Assembly (NCBI GenBank): GCA_964401915.1
Contig: CAYOAI010000012.1
Location: 1 to 31,672, forward strand
DNA: 31,672 nucleotides
Source of the DNA: CAZGZD01 sp964401915
Lineage (GTDB): Bacteria; Patescibacteriota; Microgenomatia; UBA1406; GWC2-37-13
Reading direction: 5' to 3'
Position numbers and translations under genes: made by a program
Notes under the pieces: generated by a model
Told to the model about the DNA's origin: nothing
The model's input: the letters and a program-made list of their open reading frames with translations, nothing else
Databases searched by the model: none
Shown: positions 14,349-22,284 of the stretch, one piece after another
How the letters are laid out: the number at the start of each line of letters is the position of its first letter
How positions within the stretch are numbered: the first letter of the stretch is position 1

Positions 14349-14462
14349 ATGCGAGTACAAGCATCAGTAAAAAAAATGTGTCCTAAATGTGCGCTTGTTA
14401 AAAGGCGCGGGAAGATATATGTTACATGTTCAAATCCAAAACATAAACAAAGACAGGGTTAA
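14349..14462 (+). CDS. rpmJ: 50S ribosomal protein L36
   Basis: The 37 residues starting MRVQASVKKMCPKC carry the C-C-C-H zinc site of L36 (CPKC at 11-14, Cys27 and His32) and the VKRRGKIYVTCSNPKHKQRQG end. Length is exactly typical. The infA-rpmJ-rpsM-rpsK-rpsD-rpoA-rplQ order is the classic alpha operon. Confidence 0.93.
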   Translation: MRVQASVKKMCPKCALVKRRGKIYVTCSNPKHKQRQG

Positions 14463-14481
14463 TTTAATTTAGAAAATTTTT

Positions 14482-14901
14482 ATGGCACGAGTTCTTGGAA
14501 TACAAATCGCAGATAACAGTAGAGTTGATTACGCTCTGACTCAGATTTATGGAATCGGATGGACGCGTGCTGCTGTCATTATTAAGCAGACTGGTGTCGA
14601 CGGAACGGCGCGTATTGGAAAGCTTTCGGAGGAAGATATCAAAAAACTTGTTGCGGTCGTTGAGTCATTTAAGGTTGAGGGGAATCTAAAAGAAGAGGAG
14701 AGAGAGAATCTTAAGCGTCTGCGAGATATATCGGCATATCGAGGCATACGGCATTTGAGAGGACTTCCTGCTCGGGGTCAAAGAACACGTTCAAATGCGC
14801 GAACGAAGCGAGGAAAGCGACGAACAGTTGGAGCGTTGACTAAAGAGGCATGGTCAAAGCTTGAAACAGGGCAGCAAAAGGCAGCGTCAACTAAAAAATA
14901 A
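14482..14901 (+). CDS. rpsM: 30S ribosomal protein S13
   Basis: S13 sits in the small-subunit head, partners S19 and contacts the P-site tRNA and the central bridge. The 139 residues open MARVLGIQIADNSRVDYALTQIYGIG, split here by the helix-turn, and include the RGIRHLRGLPARGQRTRSNART signature near 91-112. The C-terminal end is a little longer than usual, running to KAASTKK. Confidence 0.96.
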   Translation: MARVLGIQIADNSRVDYALTQIYGIGWTRAAVIIKQTGVDGTARIGKLSEEDIKKLVAVVESFKVEGNLKEEERENLKRLRDISAYRGIRHLRGLPARGQRTRSNARTKRGKRRTVGALTKEAWSKLETGQQKAASTKK

Positions 14902-14918
14902 TATTACATATAAAATAT

Positions 14919-15299
14919 ATGGCAAATAAAAAAAACAAAGCAAAAAGAACTATTGAGCGTGGTCGAATTTATATCACAGCAACATTCAATAACACACTGA
15001 TTACAGTCACAAGTGAGAATGGGGAGCCTGTTGTCTTGGGTTCATGCGGAATGCAGGGATTTTCAGGTACACGAAAATCAACCCCATACGCTGCAACTAT
15101 AACGACCGAATCAACACTTCAGCGAGCAATTTCTGACTATGGTTTTCGTGAAGCAATGGTATATATAAAAGGAATAGGACCTGGACGAGAGGCTGCTCTT
15201 CGCGTTATTAAAGGGTCAATTCTTGATATTAATCGGATTATTGATATTACACCAATTCCACACAATGGAGTTCGACCACCAAAGGTACGACGTGTATAG
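14919..15299 (+). CDS. rpsK: 30S ribosomal protein S11
   Basis: S11 forms part of the platform near the mRNA exit. The 126 residues show ITATFNNTLITVTSENGE, the motif GTRKSTPYAA, and the signature IKGIGPGREAALRVIKG leading into ITPIPHNGVRPPKVRRV at the C-terminus. All are diagnostic. It lies 17 bases after rpsM and 20 before rpsD. Confidence 0.97.
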   Translation: MANKKNKAKRTIERGRIYITATFNNTLITVTSENGEPVVLGSCGMQGFSGTRKSTPYAATITTESTLQRAISDYGFREAMVYIKGIGPGREAALRVIKGSILDINRIIDITPIPHNGVRPPKVRRV

Positions 15300-15319
15300 T
15301 TTTTTACTTTATTTAACCT

Positions 15320-15940
15320 ATGAGATATACAGGACCTAGAAACAAACAAGCGCGTCGAGAAGGAGTTGATCTTGGACTCAAGACTCCAGGCTCAAAGGCA
15401 CATGCGTCTTTGATGCGACGGCTTACAGTACTTCCAGGACAGCACGGTAGTCGAGGGCGTCGCAAAGTATCAGAGCGTGGTCGTCAACTTCGTGAAAAAC
15501 AGAAGCTTCGATCACTTTTTGGTATAAACGAAAGTCAGCTCAAAAATTATTTTGCTAAGGCAATTGAGAAAAAGGGAAATACCGCGCTCAATCTTAGCCA
15601 ACTACTTGAAAAGAGGCTTGATAATATTGTATATCGCATGGGATTTGCTCCAACGCGAGCTGCAGCGAGACAACTCGTAAATCATGGTCATGTGACGGTT
15701 ATGAAAAAGAAAGTCGATATCGCCTCATATCAGGTATTACCTGGTCAAGCTGTGACTTTTGGAAACGCAAAGACGCAAAAGATTCCAGCCGTTGCAGGTG
15801 CGATCGAGAACAAAGACTTTATTATTCCTGGCTGGATTCAAAAAAAAGGTATAGCTGGACTTTTAAAAGAAGAGCCAACAGCCGAGGAGATTGAAAAACA
15901 AGTTGATTTGAGGCTCGTTATTGAATACTATTCACGATAG
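15320..15940 (+). CDS. rpsD: 30S ribosomal protein S4
   Basis: S4 is a primary 16S binder and, in E. coli, the alpha-operon repressor. The 206 residues show RYTGPRNKQARREGVDLGL, the RSLFGINESQLKNYF segment, and the S4 RNA-binding domain LEKRLDNIVYRMGFAPTRAAARQLVNHGHV, given here in parts around residues 95-125. It lacks the N-terminal cysteines of the zinc form. An 89-base leader with a promoter-like element separates it from rpoA. Confidence 0.96.
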   Translation: MRYTGPRNKQARREGVDLGLKTPGSKAHASLMRRLTVLPGQHGSRGRRKVSERGRQLREKQKLRSLFGINESQLKNYFAKAIEKKGNTALNLSQLLEKRLDNIVYRMGFAPTRAAARQLVNHGHVTVMKKKVDIASYQVLPGQAVTFGNAKTQKIPAVAGAIENKDFIIPGWIQKKGIAGLLKEEPTAEEIEKQVDLRLVIEYYSR

Positions 15941-15959
15941 CAAATAGAGTATCTATATT
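15931..15959 (+). promoter_or_regulatory. Possible promoter for rpoA overlapping the rpsD end
   Basis: TTCACG (15931-15936), 17 bases, then TATATT (15954-15959). The predicted start near 15966 coincides with an ATG at 15965. Each box is an imperfect match, so support is moderate. Confidence 0.35.
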
Positions 15960-15964
15960 ATTAA

Positions 15965-15988
15965 TATGCACACATTTTTTTATTATTA
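15965..15988 (+). CDS. Possible 7-residue leader peptide before rpoA
   Basis: ATG at 15965 opens a frame MHTFFYY ending in TAA at 15986-15988. It is at the predicted start of transcription and its stop lies 5 bases before a 9-bp hairpin (15994-16016). Four of seven residues are aromatic. The layout echoes the leader upstream of rplC. A frame this short is easily random. Confidence 0.25.
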
Positions 15989-15993
15989 AAATT

Positions 15994-16029
15994 TAAGCCG
16001 TCAGATGGATGGCTTACCCTTTTATTTTT
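15994..16029 (+). terminator. Terminator-like hairpin directly before rpoA
   Basis: TAAGCCGTC (15994-16002) pairs with GATGGCTTA (16008-16016) through nine pairs, one of them G-U, around loop AGATG. CCCTTTTATTTTT follows up to the rpoA ATG at 16030. The T-tract starts three bases late, so this may be a weak terminator, an attenuator, or a structure controlling rpoA translation. Confidence 0.4.
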
Positions 16030-16956
16030 ATGTTACAACCCAATTTCCACACCAAAAAAGTTGAGGAATCAACTGATTACGGGAAATTTATTCTCGAGCC
16101 ACTGCCTTTAAGCTTTGGCAGCAGTATAGGTAATGCGCTTCGTCGCACTTTACTATCCTCCCTTGAGGGGGCTGCTATTACACAAGTTAAGATTGCCGGA
16201 GCCCCGCATCTTTTTTCTACAATTGGTGGAGTAAAAGAGTCGATTCTGGATATCGTTCTTAATCTTAAGCAGCTAAGATTCAAGACTTCGCGATCTGGAA
16301 GTTTTAAGATAACCCTTGATCAAAAAGGGGCCAAAAAGCTAACAGGTGCGGATGTAAAAGGAGAAGCTGAGGTCGTCAATAAAGATGTGTATATTGCTGA
16401 GCTTACAGACGCTAAAGGAAAGCTCTCAATAGATGCCATTGTAGAGACGGGAATCGGGTCTCTATCGGCTGAAGAGCAAGAGAAAAAAGAGGCCGGTATG
16501 ATTACGGTCGATGCCTATTTTTCACCCGTTCGAAAGGTGAATTTTAAGATTGAGGAAGCTCGTGTTGGTCGAAAGACTAATTTTGACAGACTCATTCTTG
16601 AAGTATGGACTGACGGGACAGTGTCTCCAGAAAGTGTACTACGAGACGCTTCTCTTATCTTGTCCGAGCATTTTGCTCACACATTGTCAGGACGAGATGT
16701 TGTCGAGGCTAAATCAGACGATGTATCACCCGATACTCAGAAGAAGGAGGTCGATCAGAAGCTTAAAGAGATCATAATAGATGAGCTTAATCTTCCATCC
16801 CGAGTGATAAATGCTTTGCTTCGAGAAAATATCGAGACAGTTGCGGACCTTGTCGCTGAAGGCAAAGATAAGCTGATAGGCGTAAAAGGGCTTGGCAAGA
16901 AGTCATTTTATCTTATTGAAGATGAGCTTAAAAAGCTCGATATAGATCTTGACTAA
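16030..16956 (+). CDS. rpoA: DNA-directed RNA polymerase alpha subunit
   Basis: Alpha dimerises to nucleate polymerase assembly. From MLQPNFHTKK the protein is 308 residues. The N-terminal domain shows FILEPLPLSFGSSIGNALRRTLLSSLEGAAI in pieces typical of alpha (LGxxxGNALRRxLLSS). The C-terminal domain after a linker is the helix-hairpin-helix fold LNLPSRVINALLRENIETVADL with GVKGLGKKSFYLIEDEL. An in-frame ATG at 16009 lies inside a hairpin and would add seven hydrophobic residues (MAYPFIF); 16030 fits the family better. Confidence 0.95.
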   Translation: MLQPNFHTKKVEESTDYGKFILEPLPLSFGSSIGNALRRTLLSSLEGAAITQVKIAGAPHLFSTIGGVKESILDIVLNLKQLRFKTSRSGSFKITLDQKGAKKLTGADVKGEAEVVNKDVYIAELTDAKGKLSIDAIVETGIGSLSAEEQEKKEAGMITVDAYFSPVRKVNFKIEEARVGRKTNFDRLILEVWTDGTVSPESVLRDASLILSEHFAHTLSGRDVVEAKSDDVSPDTQKKEVDQKLKEIIIDELNLPSRVINALLRENIETVADLVAEGKDKLIGVKGLGKKSFYLIEDELKKLDIDLD

Positions 16957-16985
16957 CTTGAATAATAAGTTTTCTATCTAAAATT

Positions 16986-17456
16986 ATGAGACATAGAGTA
17001 CGATCAACACGGCTTACCACTATAAGGGATAAGTCAAATCTAATAAGACGCGCTATGATGATAAGTTTTGTCGCGCGTGGTACGTTGACCACTACTCAAA
17101 AAAAGGCCAGAGTCATAAGGACGGGTGTTGATATTGTTGTAAATCGTGCCAAGCAAAAGACTGAAAGTGCCAAAAATTACTTGCTTTCAACACTTGAGGA
17201 TACGAAAACAATTTCGCTACTGACGGATCAAATAGCTCCACTTTTTAAGGATAGAATAGGTGGATACACTAGAGTTCTAAAACTTCCACAGCGAGTCTCA
17301 GATGGAGCTAGTATGGCAAGGATTGAGTGGGTGACACCAGTCGTATTTCAGAAAGTCGTTAAAGAAAAGAAGGTAAAGTTGCAAAAAACAAACTCTTCCA
17401 GTAAAGCCATTGCAAAGACTAAGTCAGTAAAGCAAGTTAAGAAGATTAAAAAATAA
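16986..17456 (+). CDS. rplQ: 50S ribosomal protein L17 with a basic C-terminal tail
   Basis: L17 lies near the tunnel exit. The 156 residues begin MRHRVRSTRLTTIRDKSNLIRRAM and show GTLTTTQKKARVIRTGVDIVVNRAK, followed by the conserved GGYTRVLKLPQRVSDGASMARIEW in two blocks near residues 92-116. After the normal end at about 125 a Lys/Ser-rich tail continues to KQVKKIKK. It starts 29 bases after rpoA, as expected. Confidence 0.94.
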   Translation: MRHRVRSTRLTTIRDKSNLIRRAMMISFVARGTLTTTQKKARVIRTGVDIVVNRAKQKTESAKNYLLSTLEDTKTISLLTDQIAPLFKDRIGGYTRVLKLPQRVSDGASMARIEWVTPVVFQKVVKEKKVKLQKTNSSSKAIAKTKSVKQVKKIKK

Positions 17457-17459
17457 ACT

Positions 17460-17888
17460 ATGATTCATCTTACTCATACTACAAAAGCTACAAGCGCAAA
17501 AGATATAGAACGCGCATGGCATGTCGTGGATCTTAAGGATCAACCTCTTGGGCGAGTCGCTACACGTATTGCGACTTTACTTCAAGGTAAGCATAAGTCA
17601 AAATATACAACTCACCTTGACTGCGGAGACTTCTTGGTTGCCGTCAATGCGAAATACATAAAGGTCACCGGCAACAAATCTTCGCAAAAAGAATACACAA
17701 TGTATTCTGGATATCCTGGTGGGCTTAAGAAAGAGCCATATCGTAGTGCGATCGAAAAAGACCCGACATTTGTAATTCGTCATGCAGTTGCTGGAATGTT
17801 GCCAAAAAATAAGCTGAAAAGTAGACGATTAGCTCGTCTTTTTATATATAACGATGTGGATCATCCACACACTGATAAAATTTCTTAA
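17460..17888 (+). CDS. rplM: 50S ribosomal protein L13
   Basis: L13 is an early-assembly large-subunit protein. The 142 residues show the signature WHVVDLKDQPLGRVATRIA, the GDFLVAVNAKYIKVTGNK strand, then YSGYPGGLKKEPYRSAI and the AVAGMLPKNKLKSRRLARL motif, with the C-terminal VDHPHTDK. It starts three bases after rplQ and is paired with rpsI as usual. Confidence 0.96.
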   Translation: MIHLTHTTKATSAKDIERAWHVVDLKDQPLGRVATRIATLLQGKHKSKYTTHLDCGDFLVAVNAKYIKVTGNKSSQKEYTMYSGYPGGLKKEPYRSAIEKDPTFVIRHAVAGMLPKNKLKSRRLARLFIYNDVDHPHTDKIS

Positions 17889-17898
17889 TTCATAGTAT

Positions 17899-18354
17899 AT
17901 GGTAAAAGCAAAAGAGTCGGTTGTGTATTATGGAGCAGTAGGGCGTCGTAAATCTGCAGTTGCTCGTGTGCGTCTTTATATCGCTTCCAAATCTAAAGAG
18001 GTTGCTGTCGGGGATATTAAGATGAAGCAAGGAGACATTTTTATTAATAAAAAGCAGGCCTTACAGATATTCCCATCAAGTGCGGATACGTCCTATTATC
18101 TTCGACCCCTTGTTCTAACCGATACAAAAGAGAGATTCGCAATATCAATTCATGTTCGTGGTGGCGGAAAACGAGGACAACTTGATGCAATTTCACACGG
18201 ACTCGCACGCGCCATAGAGAAGATCGATCCAAGTATATATCGTGCAGCCCTCAAGGCTGAAGGTCTTTTGACACGCGATCCACGAGTTCGCGAAAGACGC
18301 AAAGTAGGTACAGGAGGAAAGGCTCGTCGTAGAAAGCAGTCTCCAAAGCGATAG
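17899..18354 (+). CDS. rpsI: 30S ribosomal protein S9
   Basis: S9 reaches the P-site tRNA with its C-terminal tail. The 151 residues show YYGAVGRRKSAVARVRLY at about 10-27, the GGGKRGQLDAISHGLARAI segment, then RDPRVRERRKVGTGGKARRR ending SPKR, equivalent to the universal S-K-R tail. About 20 extra residues precede and interrupt the usual start. It closes the translation cluster; the next gene begins 21 bases later. Confidence 0.96.
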   Translation: MVKAKESVVYYGAVGRRKSAVARVRLYIASKSKEVAVGDIKMKQGDIFINKKQALQIFPSSADTSYYLRPLVLTDTKERFAISIHVRGGGKRGQLDAISHGLARAIEKIDPSIYRAALKAEGLLTRDPRVRERRKVGTGGKARRRKQSPKR

Positions 18355-18362
18355 ATTTGTCA

Positions 18363-18368
18363 TATAAT
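18363..18368 (+). promoter_or_regulatory. -10 element of the glycosyltransferase operon, predicted leaderless
   Basis: A perfect TATAAT ends seven bases before the ATG at 18376. The -35 region falls in the end of rpsI and is poor. If used, transcription would start at or next to the start codon and separate the glycan genes from the ribosomal operon. Confidence 0.45.
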
Positions 18369-18375
18369 TATCTAT

Positions 18376-19272
18376 ATGACAGATTTGTCGATAATTATAG
18401 TTACCTATAATACTCTTGAAATTACGCGCACTTGCATAGAAAAGCTCTACGCCAATCTTTTAAAGTCTACTCTCAAAGTTGAGATTATCGTTGTCGATAA
18501 TGATTCTAAAGATGATACTCTAAAAATGCTTGAGGAAGTTAAGAGAAGCAAGCCTACTGATAAAATTGACTTTAATATCATCAGAAGTAAAAAGAATATT
18601 GGTTTTGCGGGTGGAAATAATATTGGGGTAGCGCAAGCTGTAGGGCGATATCTTTTATTCCTAAATTCAGATCTTTATATAGACCAAAATCTCGATTTTA
18701 AAGATCTCATACTCTGGATGACTGAAAATAGTAATGTGGGAGTCTTGACAGTAAGAGTGAATTTGGAGGACGGTACGCTTGATGCGGCCTGCCATAGGGG
18801 ATTCCCAACCCCTTGGAGGTCTCTCACTTATTTTTTGAAGCTTGAAAAATTATTCGGGTCAGTTCCCCTTATCAATAGAATATTCGGAGGATATCACCTC
18901 ACGTACCTTAATTTAAATCAAATCCATGAGATTGATTCACCGCAAGGATCCTTTTATCTAACAAGAACAGATTTATTTAAAAGAGTTGGAGGATTTTCAG
19001 AAGACTTTTTTATGTATGGAGAAGAGCTGGATCTTTCGATTAGAATCAAAAAATTAGGCTACAAGATTTATTATTATCCCAAGTATTCAGTCACCCATCT
19101 TAAATATCAAAGCGGGTTAAAAACAGACGATAGGGAGATTAGACAGAGGACAAAAGATCATTTTTATTCAGCAATGAAGATTTTTTACAAAAAACATTAT
19201 GCTCAGTCATATCCTTCTTTTTTCAATAATCTTGTATATATTGGCATAGATCTAAAAAGAAAAATATCATGA
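18376..19272 (+). CDS. Family 2 (GT-A) glycosyltransferase, rhamnosyltransferase-like
   Basis: This is an inverting nucleotide-sugar glycosyltransferase of the GT2 type, probably building a surface polysaccharide. The 298 residues open LSIIIVTYNTLE, with VVDNDSKDD near 38-46, NIGFAGGNNIGV near 75-86, the metal-binding LNSD near 96-99, and GGFSEDFFMYGEELDLSIRI near 212-231. The NxGFAGGNN and YGEELDLS motifs are common in WbbL-like rhamnosyltransferases, but substrate cannot be assigned. It has no membrane segment. It overlaps the next gene by ATGA, indicating coupling. Confidence 0.88.
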   Translation: MTDLSIIIVTYNTLEITRTCIEKLYANLLKSTLKVEIIVVDNDSKDDTLKMLEEVKRSKPTDKIDFNIIRSKKNIGFAGGNNIGVAQAVGRYLLFLNSDLYIDQNLDFKDLILWMTENSNVGVLTVRVNLEDGTLDAACHRGFPTPWRSLTYFLKLEKLFGSVPLINRIFGGYHLTYLNLNQIHEIDSPQGSFYLTRTDLFKRVGGFSEDFFMYGEELDLSIRIKKLGYKIYYYPKYSVTHLKYQSGLKTDDREIRQRTKDHFYSAMKIFYKKHYAQSYPSFFNNLVYIGIDLKRKIS

Positions 19273-20515
19273 AAAGGCTTGGTATAGATGCACGACTAAT
19301 TGGACAGACAGGGGTTGGTGTCTATATTCAAAATCTGCTATATCATCTACCTATTTATTTACCCTCAGATTGCGAAGTCTATATATTTACTCTGAATGGG
19401 GATGTAGATAAATCAATTAAAAATGAGAAATATCATTTTGTAAAGGCAGATTATAAATGGCACACGGTAAGTGAGCAGGTAAGTTTTCTCAGTCTCCTTA
19501 ATAGGAGCGATCTTGATCTTATGCATTTTACATATTTGAGCTACCCCTTTTTATATAAGAAAACGTTCATGTCGACTATTCATGATCTGACTCACCTTAA
19601 GTATAGATCTGGGAAAGCTTCAACAAAAAATAATCTACTCTACCAGACAAAATATTTGGCATATAAGTATGTTCTCAATACACAGGTAAAAAATAGCTGT
19701 GAGATTATCGTCCCAACAAATACTATTAAAAAGCAAATTATCAACTCGTTTGGCTCNNNNNNNNNNNNNNNNNNNNNNNNNNNNNNNNNNNNNNNNNNNN
19801 NNNNNNNNNNNNNNNNNNNNNNNNNNNNNNNNNNNNNNNNNNNNNNNNNNNNNNNNAGATTATCGTCCCAACAAATACTATTAAAAAGCAAATTATCAAC
19901 TCGTTTGGCTCCCAGTATGGGGATAAAATTCACATCTTATATGAAGGAGTCAACATTAATCTCACATCAGCAAAAACAAACACAGAATTAAGTAAAAAGT
20001 TCGATGGAGATTTTTTGATATATGTTGGTAATTTTTATCCACATAAGAATATTCAGAGTCTAATTCATGCTTTTAAGAGGGTAAGGGGTAATTTAAAACT
20101 TATTTTAATTGGTCCTCAGGATTATTTTGCTAAACGAATTAAAGAGCTTATTATCGAACTGAAACTTGAAAAAAGAGTAATGATATTTCATGGAGCCTCA
20201 CTTTCAGATTTGCGTTTTTTTTATGAAAATGCCAAGGGGCTTGTTCATCCCTCATTGTCTGAAGGTTTTTGTTTGCCTTTGATCGAAGCTGTATATTTCA
20301 ATTTGCCGATTGTGGCATCGAATATCCCTGTATTTCAGGAAGTTTTGGGAGACAATTATTTGCCATTTGAACCAAATAGCATTGATAGCATTGCAAAAGG
20401 GATTGAGGAGTTTATTTCTAAGGAAAAAAAATATAATTATGAAGATTTACGAAGTAAATATTCATTTAAAGAGATGGCTCGTAATACAGCTAAGTTATAT
20501 AAAAGCTATTTGTAA
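19269..20515 (+). CDS. Family 4 (GT-B) glycosyltransferase, interrupted by an assembly artefact
   Basis: A retaining glycosyltransferase of the GT4 type. The N-terminal half opens LGIDARLIGQTGVGVYIQNLL and the C-terminal half shows YVGNFYPHKNIQSLIHAF, the nucleotide-sugar motif HPSLSEGFCLPLIEA and VASNIPVFQEVLG. A run of 100 Ns (19757-19856) splits it, and both flanks carry the same 55 bases. Deleting 19757-19911 (155 bases) joins the frame at 19269 with the frame ending at 20515 and yields 363 residues, the family's usual size. As given, the two halves lie in different frames, which would wrongly suggest a pseudogene. The ATGA overlap links it to the GT2 gene. Confidence 0.88.
19702..19911. 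other. Scaffold gap with duplicated 55-bp flanks (assembly artefact)
   Basis: Bases 19702-19756 and 19857-19911 are identical over 55 bases, separated by exactly 100 Ns. The arrangement means two overlapping contigs were joined without merging. The true sequence most likely has a single copy and no gap, which also restores the reading frame across the join. Confidence 0.92.
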
Positions 20516-20538
20516 TAGTTGTTAAAAGATACTATCAT
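20510..20538 (+). promoter_or_regulatory. Possible promoter for the acyltransferase gene, predicted leaderless
   Basis: TTGTAA (20510-20515), 17 bases, then TATCAT (20533-20538), ending six bases before the ATG at 20545. The predicted transcription start falls on the start codon. Confidence 0.45.
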
Positions 20539-20544
20539 TTTGAT

Positions 20545-21114
20545 ATGACGTTCTCTAATTTTATTAAAAAAATCGGAATTAGAATATATAGTATTATTCT
20601 TGAGATTGAAGTTTTCATTCTTCATATTGCAGGGTATATCCCGTCTCATATCTTAAGGAAGCTTTTATATAGATTAGGGGGTATTCAAATAGGTCGTGGC
20701 TCAACCATTCATATGGGGGCCCGTTTTTATGATCCGAAAAAAATAAAAATAGGAAAAGATAGCATTGTCGGAGAAAAAGTGGTTTTGGACGGACGAGCAA
20801 AACTTGTAATTGGTGATCATGTTGCGATAGCCTCTGAGGTGATGATCTATAACTCCCAGCATGATATAAACGACAAAAACTTTAAGCCCACATATGGAGA
20901 AGTTATCATTGAAGACTATGTATTTGTCGGACCACGAGCGATTATTTTGCCAGGTGCACATATAGGACGAGGTGCTATTGTGGGGGCTGGGGCTGTTGTC
21001 ACACGAGATATCGCTGAATATGAAATTGTGGGAGGAGTACCAGCTCAAAAGATCGGTGAAAGAAAGATTAAAAGCTTATCATATAGGCTTGGAAGACCGC
21101 GATTATTTCGATAG
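20545..21114 (+). CDS. Hexapeptide-repeat acyltransferase (left-handed beta-helix)
   Basis: A sugar O-acetyltransferase-like protein of the WcaF/LacA type, probably decorating the glycan made by the two preceding transferases. The 189 residues contain hexapeptide turns (IQIGRGSTIHMGARF, IKIGKDSIVGEKVVL, VIGDHVAIASEVMI, IEDYVFVGPRAIILPGAHIGRGAIVGAGAVV in separate coils). Residues NSQHDIND near 108-115 hold the likely catalytic histidine. The N-terminal 40 residues are a hydrophobic and basic helix pair (IYSIILEIEVFILHIAGYI) that may bind the membrane. Acceptor unknown. Confidence 0.85.
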   Translation: MTFSNFIKKIGIRIYSIILEIEVFILHIAGYIPSHILRKLLYRLGGIQIGRGSTIHMGARFYDPKKIKIGKDSIVGEKVVLDGRAKLVIGDHVAIASEVMIYNSQHDINDKNFKPTYGEVIIEDYVFVGPRAIILPGAHIGRGAIVGAGAVVTRDIAEYEIVGGVPAQKIGERKIKSLSYRLGRPRLFR

Positions 21115-21129
21115 ATTAGTGAACTTCTT

Positions 21130-22275
21130 ATGATGTCAAATAAAGCACTAACATTTGCGGCGATTGCACTTGGTGGAGTGCTTTTTCTACTTGTTATATT
21201 ATCTGCGTTATCATCCTCATTATTTAATAGCAAAAAAGATTCAGCGCTTCAAGTTAGTCCGCCTCAAATTGAAGAATCAAATAATTCGTTTGATGAATCG
21301 AACAGAATTGAGCCAACTTTAAGCCTTGAAGATGAAGAGAAGAAGATAGATGAAGCGGCAGATATCAAAATATTGTCGAGCGATGAAGCTGAAAAGCTCG
21401 CTAAATTTACTGAAAGCCTGCCATATAACTCGCCAAATCTTGATATTGTGTATTCACCGACATTAAACCAATTTTTTGTGAGAAAAAAAACCGCAAAAGG
21501 TGAGTCTGAATTCCAAAAGATATTATCGGAAAATGGATTGACTGGAATTTATCGCAGTTTTGGATTTTTTAAAACTGTTGATAAAGATGTAAATGTCGCC
21601 CGCGCGGAAGCAGAGCAAAGTTTTCTTGACGAGAAAGCAAAAGAAAAAGATAAGCGAGAAAAGAAGAAGAAGTCTGCCGAGCCTGAAGGAAAGGCAAAAA
21701 AGACAAAGGATGAGAAGTTGCTCGCAGAATTTGGTAAAACAATGCTTAGCTTTGATTTTTCAAAGAAAGAGGAAGAGGGTCCGGCAGGAGCTAATCTATC
21801 ACCCACTGCAATAGGTGAGATATTTAAAGAGGCTGGAGAAAAAGTTGGCGTTCCTCCAAGATTGCTTGAGGCGTTTAATGCGCGCGAATGTAGTCTCTTG
21901 GATCTGCCCGCGAATTTGGTAGCTGAATATTCAAGGCCTGGCGGAAGACTTCCTCCAGGTAATAAGTGTGTAAGCTATGCTGGAGCAAAAGGTCCCTTTC
22001 AATTTATAGATAGCACCTGGGCAAGATATGCGAGTGCTGTTAATAGATTTGGAGGATACACACATACTCCAAATGTCTTTAATATTAGAGACAGCGCATA
22101 TGCTGCAGCTGAGTACTTGAAAAGTATGGCTCATGCAGCAAGCACAACGCAGTGGACAAAAGATGAGGTATATAGGGCAGCTGGTGGCTATTGTGGGAGC
22201 CAGTGTAGACCTGCTCGTGCTTGTGGAGCTGACTATTGTGGAGGTGTTTGGGGATACTACAGTGGTGGGCAGTGA
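21130..22275 (+). CDS. Membrane-anchored lytic-transglycosylase-like protein
   Basis: Likely a peptidoglycan-cleaving enzyme outside the membrane. One membrane segment lies at residues 8-30 (FAAIALGGVLFLLVILSAL). A Glu/Asp-rich spacer, and a strongly charged Lys/Glu region near 155-205, act as a stalk. From about residue 232 there is a lysozyme-like domain: VPPRLLEAFNARECS, with E253 the probable catalytic acid, and GAKGPFQFIDSTWARYA, equivalent to the GxxGxxQFxxSTW of lytic transglycosylases. Six cysteines in the domain (GYCGSQC and ACGADYC near the end) could form disulfides. Start at 21130 or 21133. Converges with the VanW gene at nine bases. Confidence 0.75.
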   Translation: MMSNKALTFAAIALGGVLFLLVILSALSSSLFNSKKDSALQVSPPQIEESNNSFDESNRIEPTLSLEDEEKKIDEAADIKILSSDEAEKLAKFTESLPYNSPNLDIVYSPTLNQFFVRKKTAKGESEFQKILSENGLTGIYRSFGFFKTVDKDVNVARAEAEQSFLDEKAKEKDKREKKKKSAEPEGKAKKTKDEKLLAEFGKTMLSFDFSKKEEEGPAGANLSPTAIGEIFKEAGEKVGVPPRLLEAFNARECSLLDLPANLVAEYSRPGGRLPPGNKCVSYAGAKGPFQFIDSTWARYASAVNRFGGYTHTPNVFNIRDSAYAAAEYLKSMAHAASTTQWTKDEVYRAAGGYCGSQCRPARACGADYCGGVWGYYSGGQ

Positions 22276-22284
22276 TGCCTTAGT

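Noticed and set aside
16009..16029. rpoA start at ATG 16009
   Set aside because: That ATG is inside a 9-bp hairpin and adds seven atypical hydrophobic residues; 16030 gives the expected N-terminus.
19702..19911. Direct repeat or mobile-element target duplication around the N run
   Set aside because: Repeats at both contig ends flanking a standard 100-N spacer indicate unmerged contig overlap.
19269..20515. Frameshifted glycosyltransferase pseudogene
   Set aside because: The frame change is explained exactly by the 155 extra bases of the scaffolding artefact.
19269..22275. UGA recoded as an amino acid (as in Gracilibacteria)
   Set aside because: TGA ends the GT2 gene and the transglycosylase-like gene at natural positions and no in-frame TGA interrupts conserved genes.
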